A stretch of 64,000 bases of DNA from Trichoderma breve (GCF_028502605.1 NC_079233.1:5456001-5520000), one strand, 5' to 3'; positions 40,685-52,866 are shown, counted from the first letter of the stretch. The notes: generated from the letters alone by a model not told the origin. Translations and numbers: made by a program.

Positions 40685-41833
40685 ATGGCCTCCGAAGATA
40701 CTACTCAAGCAGACTTCCTCGCCAAAATCGATGCCATACTTAAAGAAAGCGTCGCAGCTGGAGTGACTGGTCTCTCCGCCGCGATAACCTCAGCCCGCGG
40801 ACACTGGACCTTTGTTGCCGGTGTCTCGGATCTGGAGAGCCAGCAGCCTATCACATCTACTCACTTGTTTGGCGTTGGTAGCATCACCAAGGTATTCACG
40901 GCCGTGGTTATTTTCCAACTTATAGAAGAAGGAAAGCTACAGTTGACAGATACTGTCAGCGAGCTTCTTGACCCCGAAATATACCGGGACATTGATAATG
41001 CCGCTGAAGCCAACGTTGACCTGCTCTTGAGCCATAAAACGGGCATTGACAATTGGGAAGATGATCCAACTTGGATCAAGGCAGGACGTGGCAGCAAGTT
41101 GAATCCAGCTCATAAATGGACCAAAGTTGAGCCTCTTGATTACATTCGACGCCCAAGATTGACCGCCCCTGAGCGTGGGAACTATTACTATGCCAATACC
41201 AACTACGAGCTTCTCGGCTTTATGGTCGAAAATATTACGCAGAACACGGTAGAGGCCGAAATCCGTCGACGAATCCTTGAGCCGCTCGGAATGGAACACA
41301 CGTTCCTAGAGGGGTTTGAAGAACAGAAACAGGGCACGATGACAAAGCGCTATCACTTTGCCACAAAGGAATATCGTGAGGCAGCGGGAATCAATGCAGC
41401 TTTTCCCGAGCTTCAAGGCGGCAAGCTCATTGACTGTACGGTATCTAATCTTTCTGTTGAGTGGGCAGCCGGCGGCATGGTTTCCACGCCTTCTGATCTA
41501 GTCAAATTCGCCACTGCCATTCGAGATGGGAAGTTGCTCAGTGCGGAATCGCTTGCTACCATGAAGATGTGGCGACCAACTTCGAGCGAGACCTCCGAGA
41601 TGGGCCATGGACTCTTCAGAATGAGAGACTCTGAGAAACATGGGTGGCTAGGCCACTTCGGTGGCGTGCTGGGCTTCACGGCGGCTTTGTGGTGGAAAGA
41701 GGAGGGAGACTGCGTGATATCAGTGCTGTCCAATGTAGGAGTTATACACTCCGGCGATGTGCCCTCGAGCGGAGCCCATATAGTCATCAAGAGCAAGATT
41801 CGAGAACTTGCCGCTCAATTAGCTGAGCTGTGA
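40685..41833 (+). CDS. Beta-lactamase-fold serine hydrolase (class C / DD-peptidase family)
   Basis: A single exon of 382 residues. The three active-site motifs of the family are visible: SxxK at Ser66-Ile-Thr-Lys69 (GVGSITKVF), YxN at Tyr169-Ala-Asn171 (YYYANTNYELLG) and HxG at His324-Phe-Gly326 (WLGHFGGVLGF). There is no signal peptide, so a cytosolic enzyme is likely. Family role: in fungi these proteins act as esterases, peptidases or lactamases, sometimes in secondary metabolism; the substrate cannot be told from sequence. The intronless structure and family distribution leave room for an old transfer from bacteria. Its neighbours are a STAND gene and a tRNA, not a recognisable biosynthetic cluster. 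Confidence 0.87.
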   Translation: MASEDTTQADFLAKIDAILKESVAAGVTGLSAAITSARGHWTFVAGVSDLESQQPITSTHLFGVGSITKVFTAVVIFQLIEEGKLQLTDTVSELLDPEIYRDIDNAAEANVDLLLSHKTGIDNWEDDPTWIKAGRGSKLNPAHKWTKVEPLDYIRRPRLTAPERGNYYYANTNYELLGFMVENITQNTVEAEIRRRILEPLGMEHTFLEGFEEQKQGTMTKRYHFATKEYREAAGINAAFPELQGGKLIDCTVSNLSVEWAAGGMVSTPSDLVKFATAIRDGKLLSAESLATMKMWRPTSSETSEMGHGLFRMRDSEKHGWLGHFGGVLGFTAALWWKEEGDCVISVLSNVGVIHSGDVPSSGAHIVIKSKIRELAAQLAEL

Positions 41834-42382
41834 TGTTTCTTCAATAGGGTTATAGCGTTTTCTGCATCTTGGCTGATTACAACTGTAGTAGTAGGGTTAC
41901 CCGTGACCTTAATTGAACGAAGATTTAAAAGTACCTGTACCTATACCAGGACACCTGATTCAAAGATATTAATCATGTTTGGGAATTTTCTTTGACATAA
42001 ACCTTTGTTCTATACTTTGCTCATATACTCACCAGCTCAATCTTTCTGGACTACATATAATACGTTACACCTTGAAACGCTTTGGTTGGCTCTTTGAACT
42101 TGGCTCACGGCTAGCGGCCAAGTGTGTGTTAAAAGAACCGTCGTTCAAAACAAAGAATTCATCTATAAGAACATAATGGCGAACTAGATGACACTCTAGA
42201 AAGGAAAACACTTTCAAAGTTCCAGAATATATGCCATAATCAAGCTCTCCAATTGAATCACTGTCTGTTTCCAAGTGTTGGGTTCAATTTGAACATTTAT
42301 CCAACTACGGCAAGGTAAAGGTTATAGCATAGCATTTGCAGCTTCCAATCAACAATTGGAGTCATCTGATGACTAATCCAGG
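41834..42382. other. Intergenic between the hydrolase gene and tRNA-Ile
   Basis: About 550 AT-rich bases with no coding support and no clear repeat. Confidence 0.4.
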
Positions 42383-42483
42383 GCTTCCGTAGCTCAGTTG
42401 GTTAGAGCTTCGTACTAATATTTCCGCCTTACAGCGAAATCTTGGTAATGCGAAGGTCGCAGGTTCAAGCCCTGCCGGGAGCA
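42383..42483 (+). tRNA. tRNA-Ile (anticodon AAT) with a 27-nt intron
   Basis: The acceptor stem GCTTCCG pairs with CGGGAGC, followed by A as discriminator. The D-arm is GCTC...GAGC. The anticodon stem TCGTA (42410-42414) pairs with TGCGA (42449-42453). The loop after intron removal is CTAATAA, with AAT as anticodon. The intron is 42421-42447, between positions 37 and 38 as usual for nuclear tRNAs. The T-arm is GCAGG-TTCAAGC-CCTGC. All four arms fold. Confidence 0.92.
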
Positions 42484-43836
42484 AATCTCCAGTGCCCTGA
42501 GAGCAATTCTTTTTTTGCACTTTTTCTCTCTTTTTGCTTGCGTATCCAATGGTGAAGGAAGCAAAATTCAAGGAAAGTCCCAATCAAGCATAGAGCACTC
42601 TATTGACCAGGCAGGGGAAAACCCCTTGTCGTTGTTTGGGTGGCTGGCAATTGTTTGTTTGCTCCCCAATCCACAGGTGGCTGGTGGCTGGTGGCTGGCG
42701 CCCGCGATTTGACTAGGGCCTATCAAATTGGGCATTAGTAGTAAGACAAAGCCCAAGATGGCGCCAAATGGCCCATGATCGTTGTGGAGACGCATGTTCC
42801 TGCTCGGCCCAGCCCGCAGATGCTAACTGAATAAATGACAGCATTGGAAATTTGGCTCGGCTTCTAAGAGGAGGGAAATTGGGAAAAGGGGACGGGCTTA
42901 ACTGATGGTAGTTGGTAGCTCTGGACCAACTGGCGGCTAAGCTGTGGCGGTATGCCATCAGTTACGTATCGTATTGTGATGTCTGGCCACCAACCACTTG
43001 ATAGTCTCATCTCCATCTCCATCTCCAGCTTCAGCTCACAAAAAGCAATCGAGACTGCTATTATGGAGTCCTTGCAGCTGTAATCCATCAAGATCATTCT
43101 CGTTCAGCTCCGCCCCGTTTCTCCCTGGTCCTCAGCCGCAGCAAATGCGTGGCCTCTGTCCCGGTGCCTTGCATCGTACCGCTGCTCAAGCATCTCGTCC
43201 AGCCACCCATATTCTCGCGAGCTCCTGGCCGCCTCCACTAGCTCCTCCACCTCGTCCTGCAGCTCCCGACCGCCTCTTCGTTCGATCGCAGGCTCTGCGT
43301 TCATTCGTCCCACCGCTCGATCAATTGGGCTCCAATCGCAGGGCCCTGGGCAGGCTGGTCGACTCGTTCAGACATCATCTAGCACCTAAGCAACCAAGCC
43401 ACTCCAGACCCCGGCTCGCGGACGGACCTGGGAGCAGTAGCTGGTGCCAGCAAACCGACGGAAATCTTTTCCTCCCCTTGCGCTGACATCCATCACAAAC
43501 AACAAAAGGAGCAACGACAGCATCTGCCCGCATCTCTAGTCTGCGCATTTCTGCATTGCATACTCCTCCCGGCAGCGTACGAGTGCCACGGTGACGGCCT
43601 GGACAGCTGCATGAGCCCTAGCAGCTAATCGAGGCAATCTCCCCCTACGCCTGTTGCTTTCTCGGGTAAATCGAGTCTTGAATCCTCTCTTTCGAGTCCC
43701 CATCACGGCACAATAAACCTTCTCGTGTCGTGTTTGGGCTCAGCGTGCGGGTAACCGTCATCTCCCCGTGCCCCGTTTTAGGCGCGAGCCTATGCTTGGT
43801 GCTTTCGCTACGTCCTAATATCCAAGAACCTCGACC
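42484..43836. promoter_or_regulatory. Upstream region of the PhoD-like gene
   Basis: About 1.35 kb. The part from 43050 to 43830 is C/T-rich and fits a long leader. A 162-codon open frame there (42998-43486) has no ATG at its start and is Pro/Ser/Arg low-complexity, so it is not called. A short GGTGGCTGGTGGCTGGTGGC repeat lies at about 42676-42697. Confidence 0.4.
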
Positions 43837-46800
43837 ATGTCTGCGCCATATTGGGGTGCATTGCCCCAGCCCAAGGGCATCCAAAGCCGACGAGTCTCGG
43901 CAGACTACACTAATGAATTCTCGCCAAACGACCAGAGACGCTCGCTAGACGTCCAGCCGCAACGGAAGGCGAACCGTGCCTCAATCCAGACAACTTACAC
44001 CGAGGCTCCCACCGACACAACTTTCAGTCCCAACTCCCCGACGTCGGCAGCTGAGTACCAAGGTCTGGCTCCCAGGCCAGCCTCGTATCGTGGATTCGGG
44101 TTTCCTCAAGAGCAAACATATGAAGGATACGACAGGCAAGATCGACGGTCAAACCGCATCTCCGACGATTTCGGTGCCGCCTCTCCAGCTCCCTCTGCCA
44201 CGGATACTATAATTCGAGGGCCACCTACAAACTACCGCGATCCTTACGCAAACGAATCTCAGCGAGACGTACCGCTGCTGTTTGGCGATAATGTGCCTAC
44301 CCGCACAGATAGTATTGCATCGCCTAATCAGCTTCAAAGAAGCGCAACGACGGGGCAGGGCGAACGGCGCAAAAAGTTAACAGACAATCGATCACCCCTC
44401 CAGAGGCTTGAGCTGACGCTCGACAGCATGACCAAAGAGGAAAAGAGGGCAAGAGTGGAAGCTGCAGAACAACGAGCCAGAGCAAGGGCTGCGAAGAGGG
44501 CTGCCGCTGAAACTGGCGAAAGCCGTCCTCAAACCCTCGACTATCAGTCCTCGCCCTCAACTCCCAGCCGACGCCAACAACAGCCTCCGGCAGCGGTTGA
44601 GCCAATTAGCCCAGCAGCTCAGAGAATAACGCCCCAGCGAGATGCTGCCCCTCCCAAAGATTCGGTCACGCAACCGATATCCCCCCCACGACGAGTAGCC
44701 GAAGACCAATACTATCGTCAGAATCAGGATCAGGGCCCCCGTCAGCCCAGACAATTACCGCAGCCACCGGTGCGTGAGGAGCGCCAGCCGCGGCAGTTAC
44801 CTCAACCGCCTGTACGTGAGGATCCTCAACCAAGGCAATTGCCCCAACCACCCATACGCGATGAGCAGCGCAGAGCTTATCCACAGGAAGCCCCCCGGCC
44901 CGATGATCAACACCGATACTTTAGCCAAGAGTCTCCTCAGCGGCCTCGAGCTAGCATGGATCAGAGACAATTTGTTCAAGAGACCGATGTTCCTCAGCGC
45001 AATCTTAGCTTCCGCGAACGTGATATTTGGCGTGAAGCGAAGCCTCTTGGCGCAGATGTGAACCAACCGACAAAGGAATCCAGCGGCTTTTCCTTGACAC
45101 GCAGTGGAAGTAACAAGTTGAAAAAGGACCCCCCAGCGGATGTTTGGCACCGGATACGCGTCGAAGCAGAGCGACGACTGCCACCGGGATCGCAGCCTGG
45201 AGAGGCTCAATACAAAGACCCAACCCAGTCTCCCAGGGCCGCAGCAGGGACAGCACCACTACCACAAGAACGCAACAGAGAGCAGGCCCCCTTACCTCTT
45301 GTGGCAAACAATGGACCGAATGCTCGGCCAGAAACAAAGAGGCATTCCCAGTCTGCTACCGAGGCCGAGATCCAGGCTATGCAACGGCGGGCTACTGAGC
45401 CCATCTACGCCCGGGAAGAGAGAGGGCTTAACGCCGAATATGCCCCCGCGGCTGCCATTGGCAGGATCATTTACGAGGCGAGTCAAAAAGCCCGAGGACG
45501 CTTTCCACAGTCGAACCCAGCAGCAAAGAGCTTGGAAGATCAGACGGACCATGATCTAATAAAGGATACACAGGAGCCCCAGGAACCCCAGGAGTCACAG
45601 ATTCCGCATATGCCACAGGAACAGAGGGCGATGCGAATGCCACGGGAACCACAAATGCAACACATGCCACAGGAACAGAGGGCAATGCGAATGCCGCAGG
45701 AACCGCGAATGCCACAGGAACCACAAACGCTACAACCGCAGATGCTACAACCACAACTGCCACACATGCCACAGGAGCCGCAGGAGCTAGAGGAGCGTCA
45801 CGAATCAAGACTGGTATTCAAGAACCCAGCAGAGATGCACCCTGGCGATGGCTTATACAATTCTCCTCAGTGGCTGGATGAATGGAAGAAGGGTACCGTC
45901 GGTACTCTATCCGGTACTCTTCTCGACCTCAATGGACCTATGCCGGCTGGGTCAGTAGAGAAGATCAGCGGCTGGGGGGACAGGGAGCAAGGAGGCCAAC
46001 ACAGAAGAAACGCCAGCATGACGACGAGGCCGCGCAAGGCCGAAGCGTTTGATGGTGAGTATGACAATACGAATGGCGCACCCACTCGATTCAAACCACC
46101 CTTGTACCTCAAATGCGGCCCGCTTCTGAGATACTGCGGCATGCGGCATGAACAAGCCCCACCAAGGCCTCGGGGTGCAAATGCTGCTCAAGACCGTGAG
46201 ATTTGGAGGGGAAGCGTCATGATTGTCACCAATGATGCAGAATCATCCTATGAAATTGCGCCGACGCTCCGGCTCTTTGTACAGGATGTTGAATTGTTAC
46301 CTCCACCTCCACATCAGGTCGATGGCGAACTCTCACCTGAGTATGTGGATCCCATCGCTGGGCATCCCAAGCTTGGCCGTCGTGGTGAGACGCTGTATGT
46401 TCGGCCTGTGGACCACCTTGAAGAGGGCAGAGATTTGTCGCATGTCGAGTCCGAGGATGGATTGTTCGAGACTACAAGGAGTCCGCCAGATGAGCCTTTG
46501 CCGCAAGGGCTTAGCGACTATCCCGGATCATTTGCTAGCCGTCGAGGACGGGTAGATATTGATGGGGAGAAGATGCAGAAGTACAAGGACGTGAGGGGCT
46601 TCCGTCTTCATGCCGAACGAGGTTGTACGTTCTGGCGGTTCAACATTGAGGTTGAGCTTCGGGAACAGCAACAGCGAATCGCATACCGCATTAACCGTGG
46701 CCCAGCCATGGCCTTCTGGGTTCCCGCACGTAGACAAACAATGAACATGATGTTTTATACTTGCAACGGCTTCAGTCTCACCGTCAATTCCAACGAGATG

Positions 46801-48987
46801 AGTGGGCCTGATCCCATGTGGCGCGATGTCTTGAACGCGCACCAGACACAGCCATTCCATGCCATGATTGGCGGAGGAGACCAGATCTACAACGACTGCG
46901 TGGCCTACGACAGCCCGCTGTTTGACGAATGGCTACAAATAAACGTTGCAGAGAAGAAGCTGAACGCAGCTTTCACGCCCGAGTTACAGGCTGAGCTGGA
47001 GTCCTTCTACTTGGAGCGATATTGCACCTGGTTTTCACAAGGCTTGTTCGGATTGGCCACCTCGCAAATCCCCATGGTCAACATGTATGATGACCATGAC
47101 ATATTCGACGGATACGGTTCCTACTCTCATCCTGACATGAGCTCACCTGTATTCTCTGGGCTGGGGCGCGTGGGTTTCAAATACTACATGCTCTTCCAAC
47201 ATCAAAGCATTGTTACCGAGACGGAAGCTTCTGAACCAAGCTGGATCTTGGGTGAGCAGCCAGGCCCGTATATCCAAGAGGTTAGCCGCAGTCTTTATAT
47301 GTCGATGGGTGGAAAAGTTGCTTTACTTGCTGTGGACGCCCGCACCGAGAGAACCGAAGACACGGTCCTGGATGAGAAGACTTGGGAAAAAATCACAAGC
47401 AGGATGTACGCAGAGATCAGACGGGGACAGGTGGAGCACCTACTTGTGCTTCTAGGTGTTCCCATTGCTTATCCCCGTCTGGTATGGCTGGAGAATATGT
47501 AAGTTGCCGATTGTTCCTCGGATATGAAACGCTTCCCCTTTTCTGTTCTCTCTTGTACTAACATTTGTAGATTGACCTCGAAATTGATGACTCCGGTTAA
47601 AGCACTTGGCAGGACAGGAGTGCTCGGTAAACATATGAACAATATTGACGGTGGTTATGAGATTCTGGATGATCTCAATGACCACTGGACAGCCAAGAAT
47701 CATAAAAAAGAACGCACAATCATCATTGAGGATTTGCAAGATTTGGCTATCGACCGATCTGTTCGAATCACCATCTTGAGTGGCGACGTTCACCTTGGCG
47801 CCATTGGCCAGTTTTATTCCAACCCCAAGTTGGGCCTACCAAAGCACAAGGACCCTAGGTACATGCCCAACATTGTATCTTCTGCCATCGTCAACCGCCC
47901 GCCCCCGGACATTGTTGCCGACATGCTCAACAAGCGCAACAAGGTTCATCACTTTGACAAACAGACCGATGAGTGCATGATTCCGATTTTCCAAAACGGC
48001 GTCGATGGCAAACCGAGGAACAACAAGAATCTCCTGCCTCATCGCAACTGGTGCTCTATTCGCATGTGGACCCCTGGCAGCACACCGCCGCCCACGCCAC
48101 CCATGTCTGACCGAGGAAGAAGTCGAAGCCCAGGAGGAGGCGGAAGTTTGCTCCGAAGACTCTCCTCTAGGCGGCGAAAGTCTACTTCACAACAGCCCTT
48201 TGATGTTTCACGAGAATCTGTGCGTGGACCTCGGCCTCCTATTTCCGGAGGAGGTGGCCTCTTCAAGAACTTTTCCCGACGAAACTCGGTGGATCAGCAA
48301 CGCCCCGGAGGTGGAGTGACTCGAACAATGTCACTTGGTCGCGGAGAGGCGGCACAGCAAAGGGCTGACATGACATACCACGGACATTATGGTAGCCAGG
48401 GTCAGTTCGATGAAAACAATATGAGCGGTCAATGGAGCGGCGAGTTTGACGGCGGATACATAGACCACCGAGCCCAGGCCCAGCAACCACGTCCTTCGGG
48501 TCTCCGTGGAGGAGGCGGTAGCGATTACGATGAGTTCTCGGCGGGCGACGAGGCCCAATTCATGGCTCAAACGCCTCGACGAGCCCAGACTGTCAACTAC
48601 CACGCCGGCCCTGCTGGTGGCTACGAAGTGGATGACCCATCCGCTCCTCGCCCTTTCCATCGAACGCCTACCGGGCTGTCAACAAAAGAGTTGAAACAAG
48701 CCGAGAAGCACGAAGTTAATCTGGAAGGAGGCCTGGACATCTCTCTGAATATGGAGGTAAACCCCAAAGACCCCACAGGCATTACCGTCCCATACCGAAT
48801 CTTGGTGCCCAAGCTGTTTTATGAATACTCGTCCAAGGACGACCTGTTCCAAGCAGCGGAGCCAACTGGCATCAAGAAGTTCCTCAGTTTTAGAAAGAAG
48901 CCCAAGGCTCCTTCTGCGGAACTTGAGGGAGAGCAAACGGAAGAGATGGGATACGATGACAGCGAAATGTATGACGATAGATACTAG
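43837..48987 (+). CDS. Large PhoD-like metallophosphatase with disordered flanks
   Basis: Exon 1 is 43837-47498. A 72-nt intron (GTAAGT, GTACTAAC branch site, TTTGTAG) spans 47499-47570, and exon 2 is 47571-48987. The product is 1692 residues. The first 650 residues are low-complexity, with Gln/Pro/Arg repeats. The region from about 660 to 1400 holds a PhoD-like domain. Metal-ligand motifs are IGGGDQIYND (about 1010-1019), MYDDHDIFDGYGSYSHPD (about 1083-1100) and LSGDVHLGA (about 1288-1296). The tail is Gly/Ser/Arg-rich and ends in an acidic stretch. Family knowledge: PhoD enzymes are phosphodiesterases or alkaline phosphatases. Large intracellular fungal members without a signal peptide, like this one, are poorly characterised. 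Junction residues LENILTSKLMTPVKALG support the splice. Substrate unknown. Confidence 0.87.
44750..44865 (+). repeat. Three coding repeats, PRQLPQPPxRExxQ
   Basis: Inside the PhoD-like gene a 14-codon unit (RQLPQPPVREERQP and two close copies) repeats in tandem. Confidence 0.85.
45575..45785 (+). repeat. Gln/Pro/Met-rich coding repeats
   Basis: Inside the PhoD-like gene short units built on MPQEQRAMRMPxEP and LQPQ repeat with variation over about 70 codons (CCACAGGAA-rich DNA). Confidence 0.85.
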
Positions 48988-49442
48988 AGATGGTATATAT
49001 CGGTACTTTGGAAGCGTGGTACTAACAATTTTTCTTTCTTTTTATTATTCGTGTTTATGAGATTTGGGGACGGGTATTTAAAAAGTCTTGTAATGGCATT
49101 TTGGCGTATTTATGAGTAGCCTATGGAATCTTTTGATTGAGTATATGGATGGCTCTAGATACCTTTTTTTCCCCTTGGAGATTTGGATATTTGGACATGA
49201 TAGTACAGGACTCCATATGTGGAGGATAGTAGAAAAAGAGAGATTGGATCTGTTCACTATATATACATACATGTCTTCTTAGTGCTTGGTGTGAATTCGT
49301 GCATTCTAGAGAGAATTTACATGCCAGCTTAGATAAAATTACGATTGATCCCTTAGACCTTGTTATCAAGTACGTCTTAAAGTATTTAAGGACAGTGATC
49401 AAAAAAGGAGGAGGGCATTGGGAAAAAGATGCAAAAAAAGAA
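48988..49442. other. 3' flank of the PhoD-like gene
   Basis: About 450 AT-rich bases up to tRNA-Thr. No gene or repeat was seen. Confidence 0.4.
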
Positions 49443-49524
49443 TGCCCACTATCAGAGTCGAACTGATCACCTTGTCATGTCAAGTGTTTACTAGTGACAC
49501 GCTATACCGCTTAGCCAAGCGGGC
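49443..49524 (-). tRNA. tRNA-Thr (anticodon AGT) with a 10-nt intron
   Basis: Read on the minus strand, the acceptor stem GCCCGCT pairs with AGTGGGC, then discriminator A. The D-stem GCTA pairs with TAGC. The anticodon stem TGTCA pairs with TGACA. The mature loop is CTAGTAA with anticodon AGT, and about ten extra bases after position 37 form a short intron. The T-arm is ATCAG-TTCGACT-CTGAT. Confidence 0.92.
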
Positions 49525-50406
49525 AATTTGAGCTATGATAGGCAGTATCTTGTTAGTACTTATATACTTAGTCACTCAAAACAACCCATGTTAGTTCTCG
49601 TTTACTTGGGCTGCAAGGAGTATTTTATCCAATGAGCCACCTGCCTAGTACGGGGTAACAAATCGACGTCCGGTGCTACCCAACCACCCCGGCGGATCAA
49701 GAATTGAGGGGAAAGAGGAAGAATGGCATGTGGAATTCATGCTTTGTGAGGTAATTTGCTTACGAATAAGCTATGATAGTAAATTGTTTTGTCATTGAAA
49801 TCTGTGCTGTGCTGTAAGTGCAGATTCACATGTTGGCCATGTCCTCCTAATGCCTAGGTACATCAAATGCTGCCCCCAGAAGCCTCCTATAACTTCAGCG
49901 CCGCCGGAGGATTAGGGGAGGGAGAGGCTGCTAGCGGCCCCGCCCCAGGCCCAGAACTCGCCTGTGTCTCGGAGCATATTTCCCCCCCATATTACGGAGT
50001 ACTGTGCTGTACTGTAGATGTACGAGTATGCGCCTGTACCCAACCAGACGTCAAATCATTTTCCCATTTGATGCAATTTCAACTGCTGCCTCCCATCGCA
50101 TCGCCATTGACGCATCTCGGATGGCTTGCCTGTGCTTATTATGCGGGCCCTGCATTGATTGATTGATTGAGCGAAGCGCTTCTTTGTCCTGTCCTTTCAA
50201 AGACCTAGCACGGGGTTCAAGGCACTGCTGCATAGACCCCGGACTTTTGCAACACCGACTGTGCTGTCATCATCTGCCTGCGCCATCTATACTACCTTAT
50301 ATCCATTTGGATATCTGCATCCCACCAGCCCCAACCCCGTTCTTCCGTCTCCGTCACTGGCAGAACTGGCTGGCTACGCGTCGACGAGCTGCAATTGGGG
50401 CCCAAA
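49525..50406. promoter_or_regulatory. Region between tRNA-Thr and the Ted1-like gene
   Basis: About 880 bases holding the upstream flanks of both divergent units. A TTGA microsatellite occurs near 50155-50170. GTAC-rich words occur near 49998-50030. No gene was seen. Confidence 0.4.
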
Positions 50407-52453
50407 ATGCCCCCCTCCAACCTCTCCGTGGCAGAGGAGATCTACGGCGGCGTGGCGACTCTGCTGCAGCTGCTGTGGAAATGGATCAAAGGGCCAGGCA
50501 TGCACAGGGCCGCCATCGTCGCCGCCGCGGTGATGCGCCAGGTCAAGCGGAACATGACGGCCAAGAGGCTGCTGAGCTTCCCGCACCTGCTGGCCTTTTT
50601 CTGGATGCTCCTTTTGTTATGGGGAGAGCGCTGGATCTACACTAACCATGTCAACGTCTGCGACTGGAAGAGCTGGGAGAAGTGGGTGAGTTTTGTGCCT
50701 TGATATTGATGGCCCCCCTTGCTTGAATATGGATGGCTATGTGATGTAGCAGTGAAAAGAGACAATGGCTAACTAACTTCTCAACCAGCCCAAAGGTGCA
50801 ACTCCTCACCATCTTGTCCTCATCGCCGACCCGCAAATCCTCGATCCTCACACCAACCCCGACTGGCCATCAGCGGTGCTGGCCACCGTCGTCACCATCA
50901 CCGACAGATATCTCAAGCAGAGCTACAATGCGCTTCTGCACAAGCTGCACCCAGACAGCCTGTTCTTCCTCGGCGACATGCTAGAGGGCGGCCGCGAGTG
51001 GAAGACGAGGCAGGGCCTCTTTGTCGATCCCAAATGGGGAGTGCGTGGACGCACGGCCAAGGAGCAGAGATGGGTCAAGACGTGGCATCGAAAGTATGGC
51101 GACGACTTTTGGCTCAGTGAATACCAACGCTTTGGGGAGATTTTCTTCGACCCCTGGAATATCGCAGGCAGTAAGCCGGGTCCCTGGCAGAGGGGGAGGA
51201 AGTTGGTGGCGAGCTTGCCAGGAAACCATGACCTCGGTTTTGGCGCCATGGTCCAGGTGCCGGTAAGAGATCGCTATCAGGCGTATTTTGGAGATGGAAA
51301 TCGGGTCGACATTGTGGGAAACCATACCATTGTCTCGGTTGATGCTGTCTCCCTGAGCGCGGGAACGTCTACTCAGAGGGCCAACCACGATCTGTCATCC
51401 ATCTACGGCCCCGTCCACGAGTTCCTGGACGGTGTTCAGTCTACAAAGCGGAAGATGGCACAGAACGAGCTGAAGTTCTGGTATGGTGTCGAGCGGGGGA
51501 TCAAGTTCAAGCACCACGTCGAGGAGCTGGACAAGGCAGACTTGACCCGATGGTCAAGAGATCCTGGGCCGGGCGCTGCCGACTTCCCCACGCTTCTCCT
51601 TACACATGTTCCTCTCTATCGTGAGCCTAATACGCCCTGTGGCCCGCAACGTGAACACTGGCCGCAGAAAAAGGGATCCGACGAGAAAGATCCTGCCAAT
51701 GCTATATCAGTGGTGGCTGGATACCAATATCAGAACGTGCTTTCGGAGGAGGATTCCGTCAAGCTCGTCAAGAGTATCGGCAACGTCGTTCATGCCTTTT
51801 CAGGCGACGACCACGACTACTGCGAACTCGTGCACTCTGACGCCAAAGAGAATGTGCGGGAGATTACCGTCAAGACGATGAGCATGTCGCAGGGAGTGCC
51901 AACCCCAGGCTTCCTCATGGTCAGTCTCTACAACCCAATCGACAAGGATGGCAAGCCCCTTCCCGGTTCGCCCGAGAAGACGGTACAGACTAATCTGTGC
52001 CTTTTACCAAACCAACTCGTCAAATACATGAACTATATCGCCTTCTGCATCTTCTCCCTCATCCTCCTCGCCGTCAGGGCCTTCTTCGTTCCCATCCTGC
52101 GCCTCACTCCTTTTGCCCTGCCGCCCGAACGAAGGGGCGCCAGCCTCCCCATCTACAAAGACAAGGTCGAGCCACCGATCACGCCCTCGTCCAGCTCGAG
52201 CAACGGCGCCGGCAGCACGCGCTGGGCTGGTAAAAAGGGCAAGCATAGGCCTCGACGGAGCTTGGCTGACGGCAAGTGGCCGCGGATCACGATCAACGAA
52301 GACTACTACGACACCAGCAAGTCGTGGAAAACAACGACCGGCAGGGGGGATCGGTTCTCGGTCAAGGTCATGGTCACGGAGATGTGGACCACGACGTGGA
52401 GAGTAACTTGGATCGCGGTACTGATTTGGATATATCTGATACGGAACGGCTAA
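50407..52453 (+). CDS. Ted1/Cdc1-family metallophosphoesterase of GPI-anchor remodelling
   Basis: Exon 1 is 50407-50685, a 103-nt intron (GTGAGT...CAACCAG) spans 50686-50788, and exon 2 is 50789-52453, giving 647 residues. A membrane anchor lies at residues 59-77 (PHLLAFFWMLLLLWGERWIY). Metal-site motifs follow in order: LIADPQILDPH (about 104-114), LFFLGDML, SLPGNHDLGFG (about 237-247), LLLTHVPLYREP and FSGDDHDYCEL (about 430-440). A second membrane segment (YMNYIAFCIFSLILLAVRAF) and a C-terminal hydrophobic end (WIAVLIWIYLIRNG) follow. Family role: Cdc1, Ted1 and PGAP5 remove ethanolamine phosphate from GPI-anchor mannoses in the ER/Golgi so that anchored proteins can leave the ER. I cannot separate Ted1 from Cdc1 with certainty. 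Domain order and length match the family. Confidence 0.87.
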
Positions 52454-52866
52454 AGTGCCCATTTTGATTTGGACCGGCGAAAGATGAGATAGAATGAACG
52501 AGTCTTGTATTTTATTTATTCAGATTTCTGCATATGGATGGGGCTGTAGATGCTGCATTGCATTGCATTGCATTACTTACTAGGTACTTAATTATCAATG
52601 GGGAAAATTGTGTGTATGTGTTTTGGCAAATGGGCGGGAGGAGATGCATGATCAGGACAAATGGCTAGAACAGGTTTATACCAAGCATTCAATACCGGAG
52701 CGTACCATCATTTGTGTCAATCTTTTATATATATTTCACAGGACTTGAAAACAATAGTCAATAATCATAATCATAATAGGATAAACCACTTTGAAATCTT
52801 AACCTCCACGTCCCATATCCCACCTTCTCTCTCTCTCATTCTCTCTCACAAACTCTCCCTCCTCAC
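52454..52866. other. Convergent 3' region between the Ted1-like gene and cdc26
   Basis: No gene. A (CATTG)4-type microsatellite lies at about 52556-52575. A C/T-rich stretch spans 52815-52866. Confidence 0.5.
52556..52575 (+). repeat. CATTG pentanucleotide microsatellite
   Basis: Four consecutive CATTG/GCATT units in the 3' region of the Ted1-like gene. Confidence 0.9.

Noticed and set aside
42998..43486. 162-codon open frame upstream of the PhoD-like gene
   Set aside because: No ATG at its start and low-complexity Pro/Ser/Arg content; more likely leader sequence.
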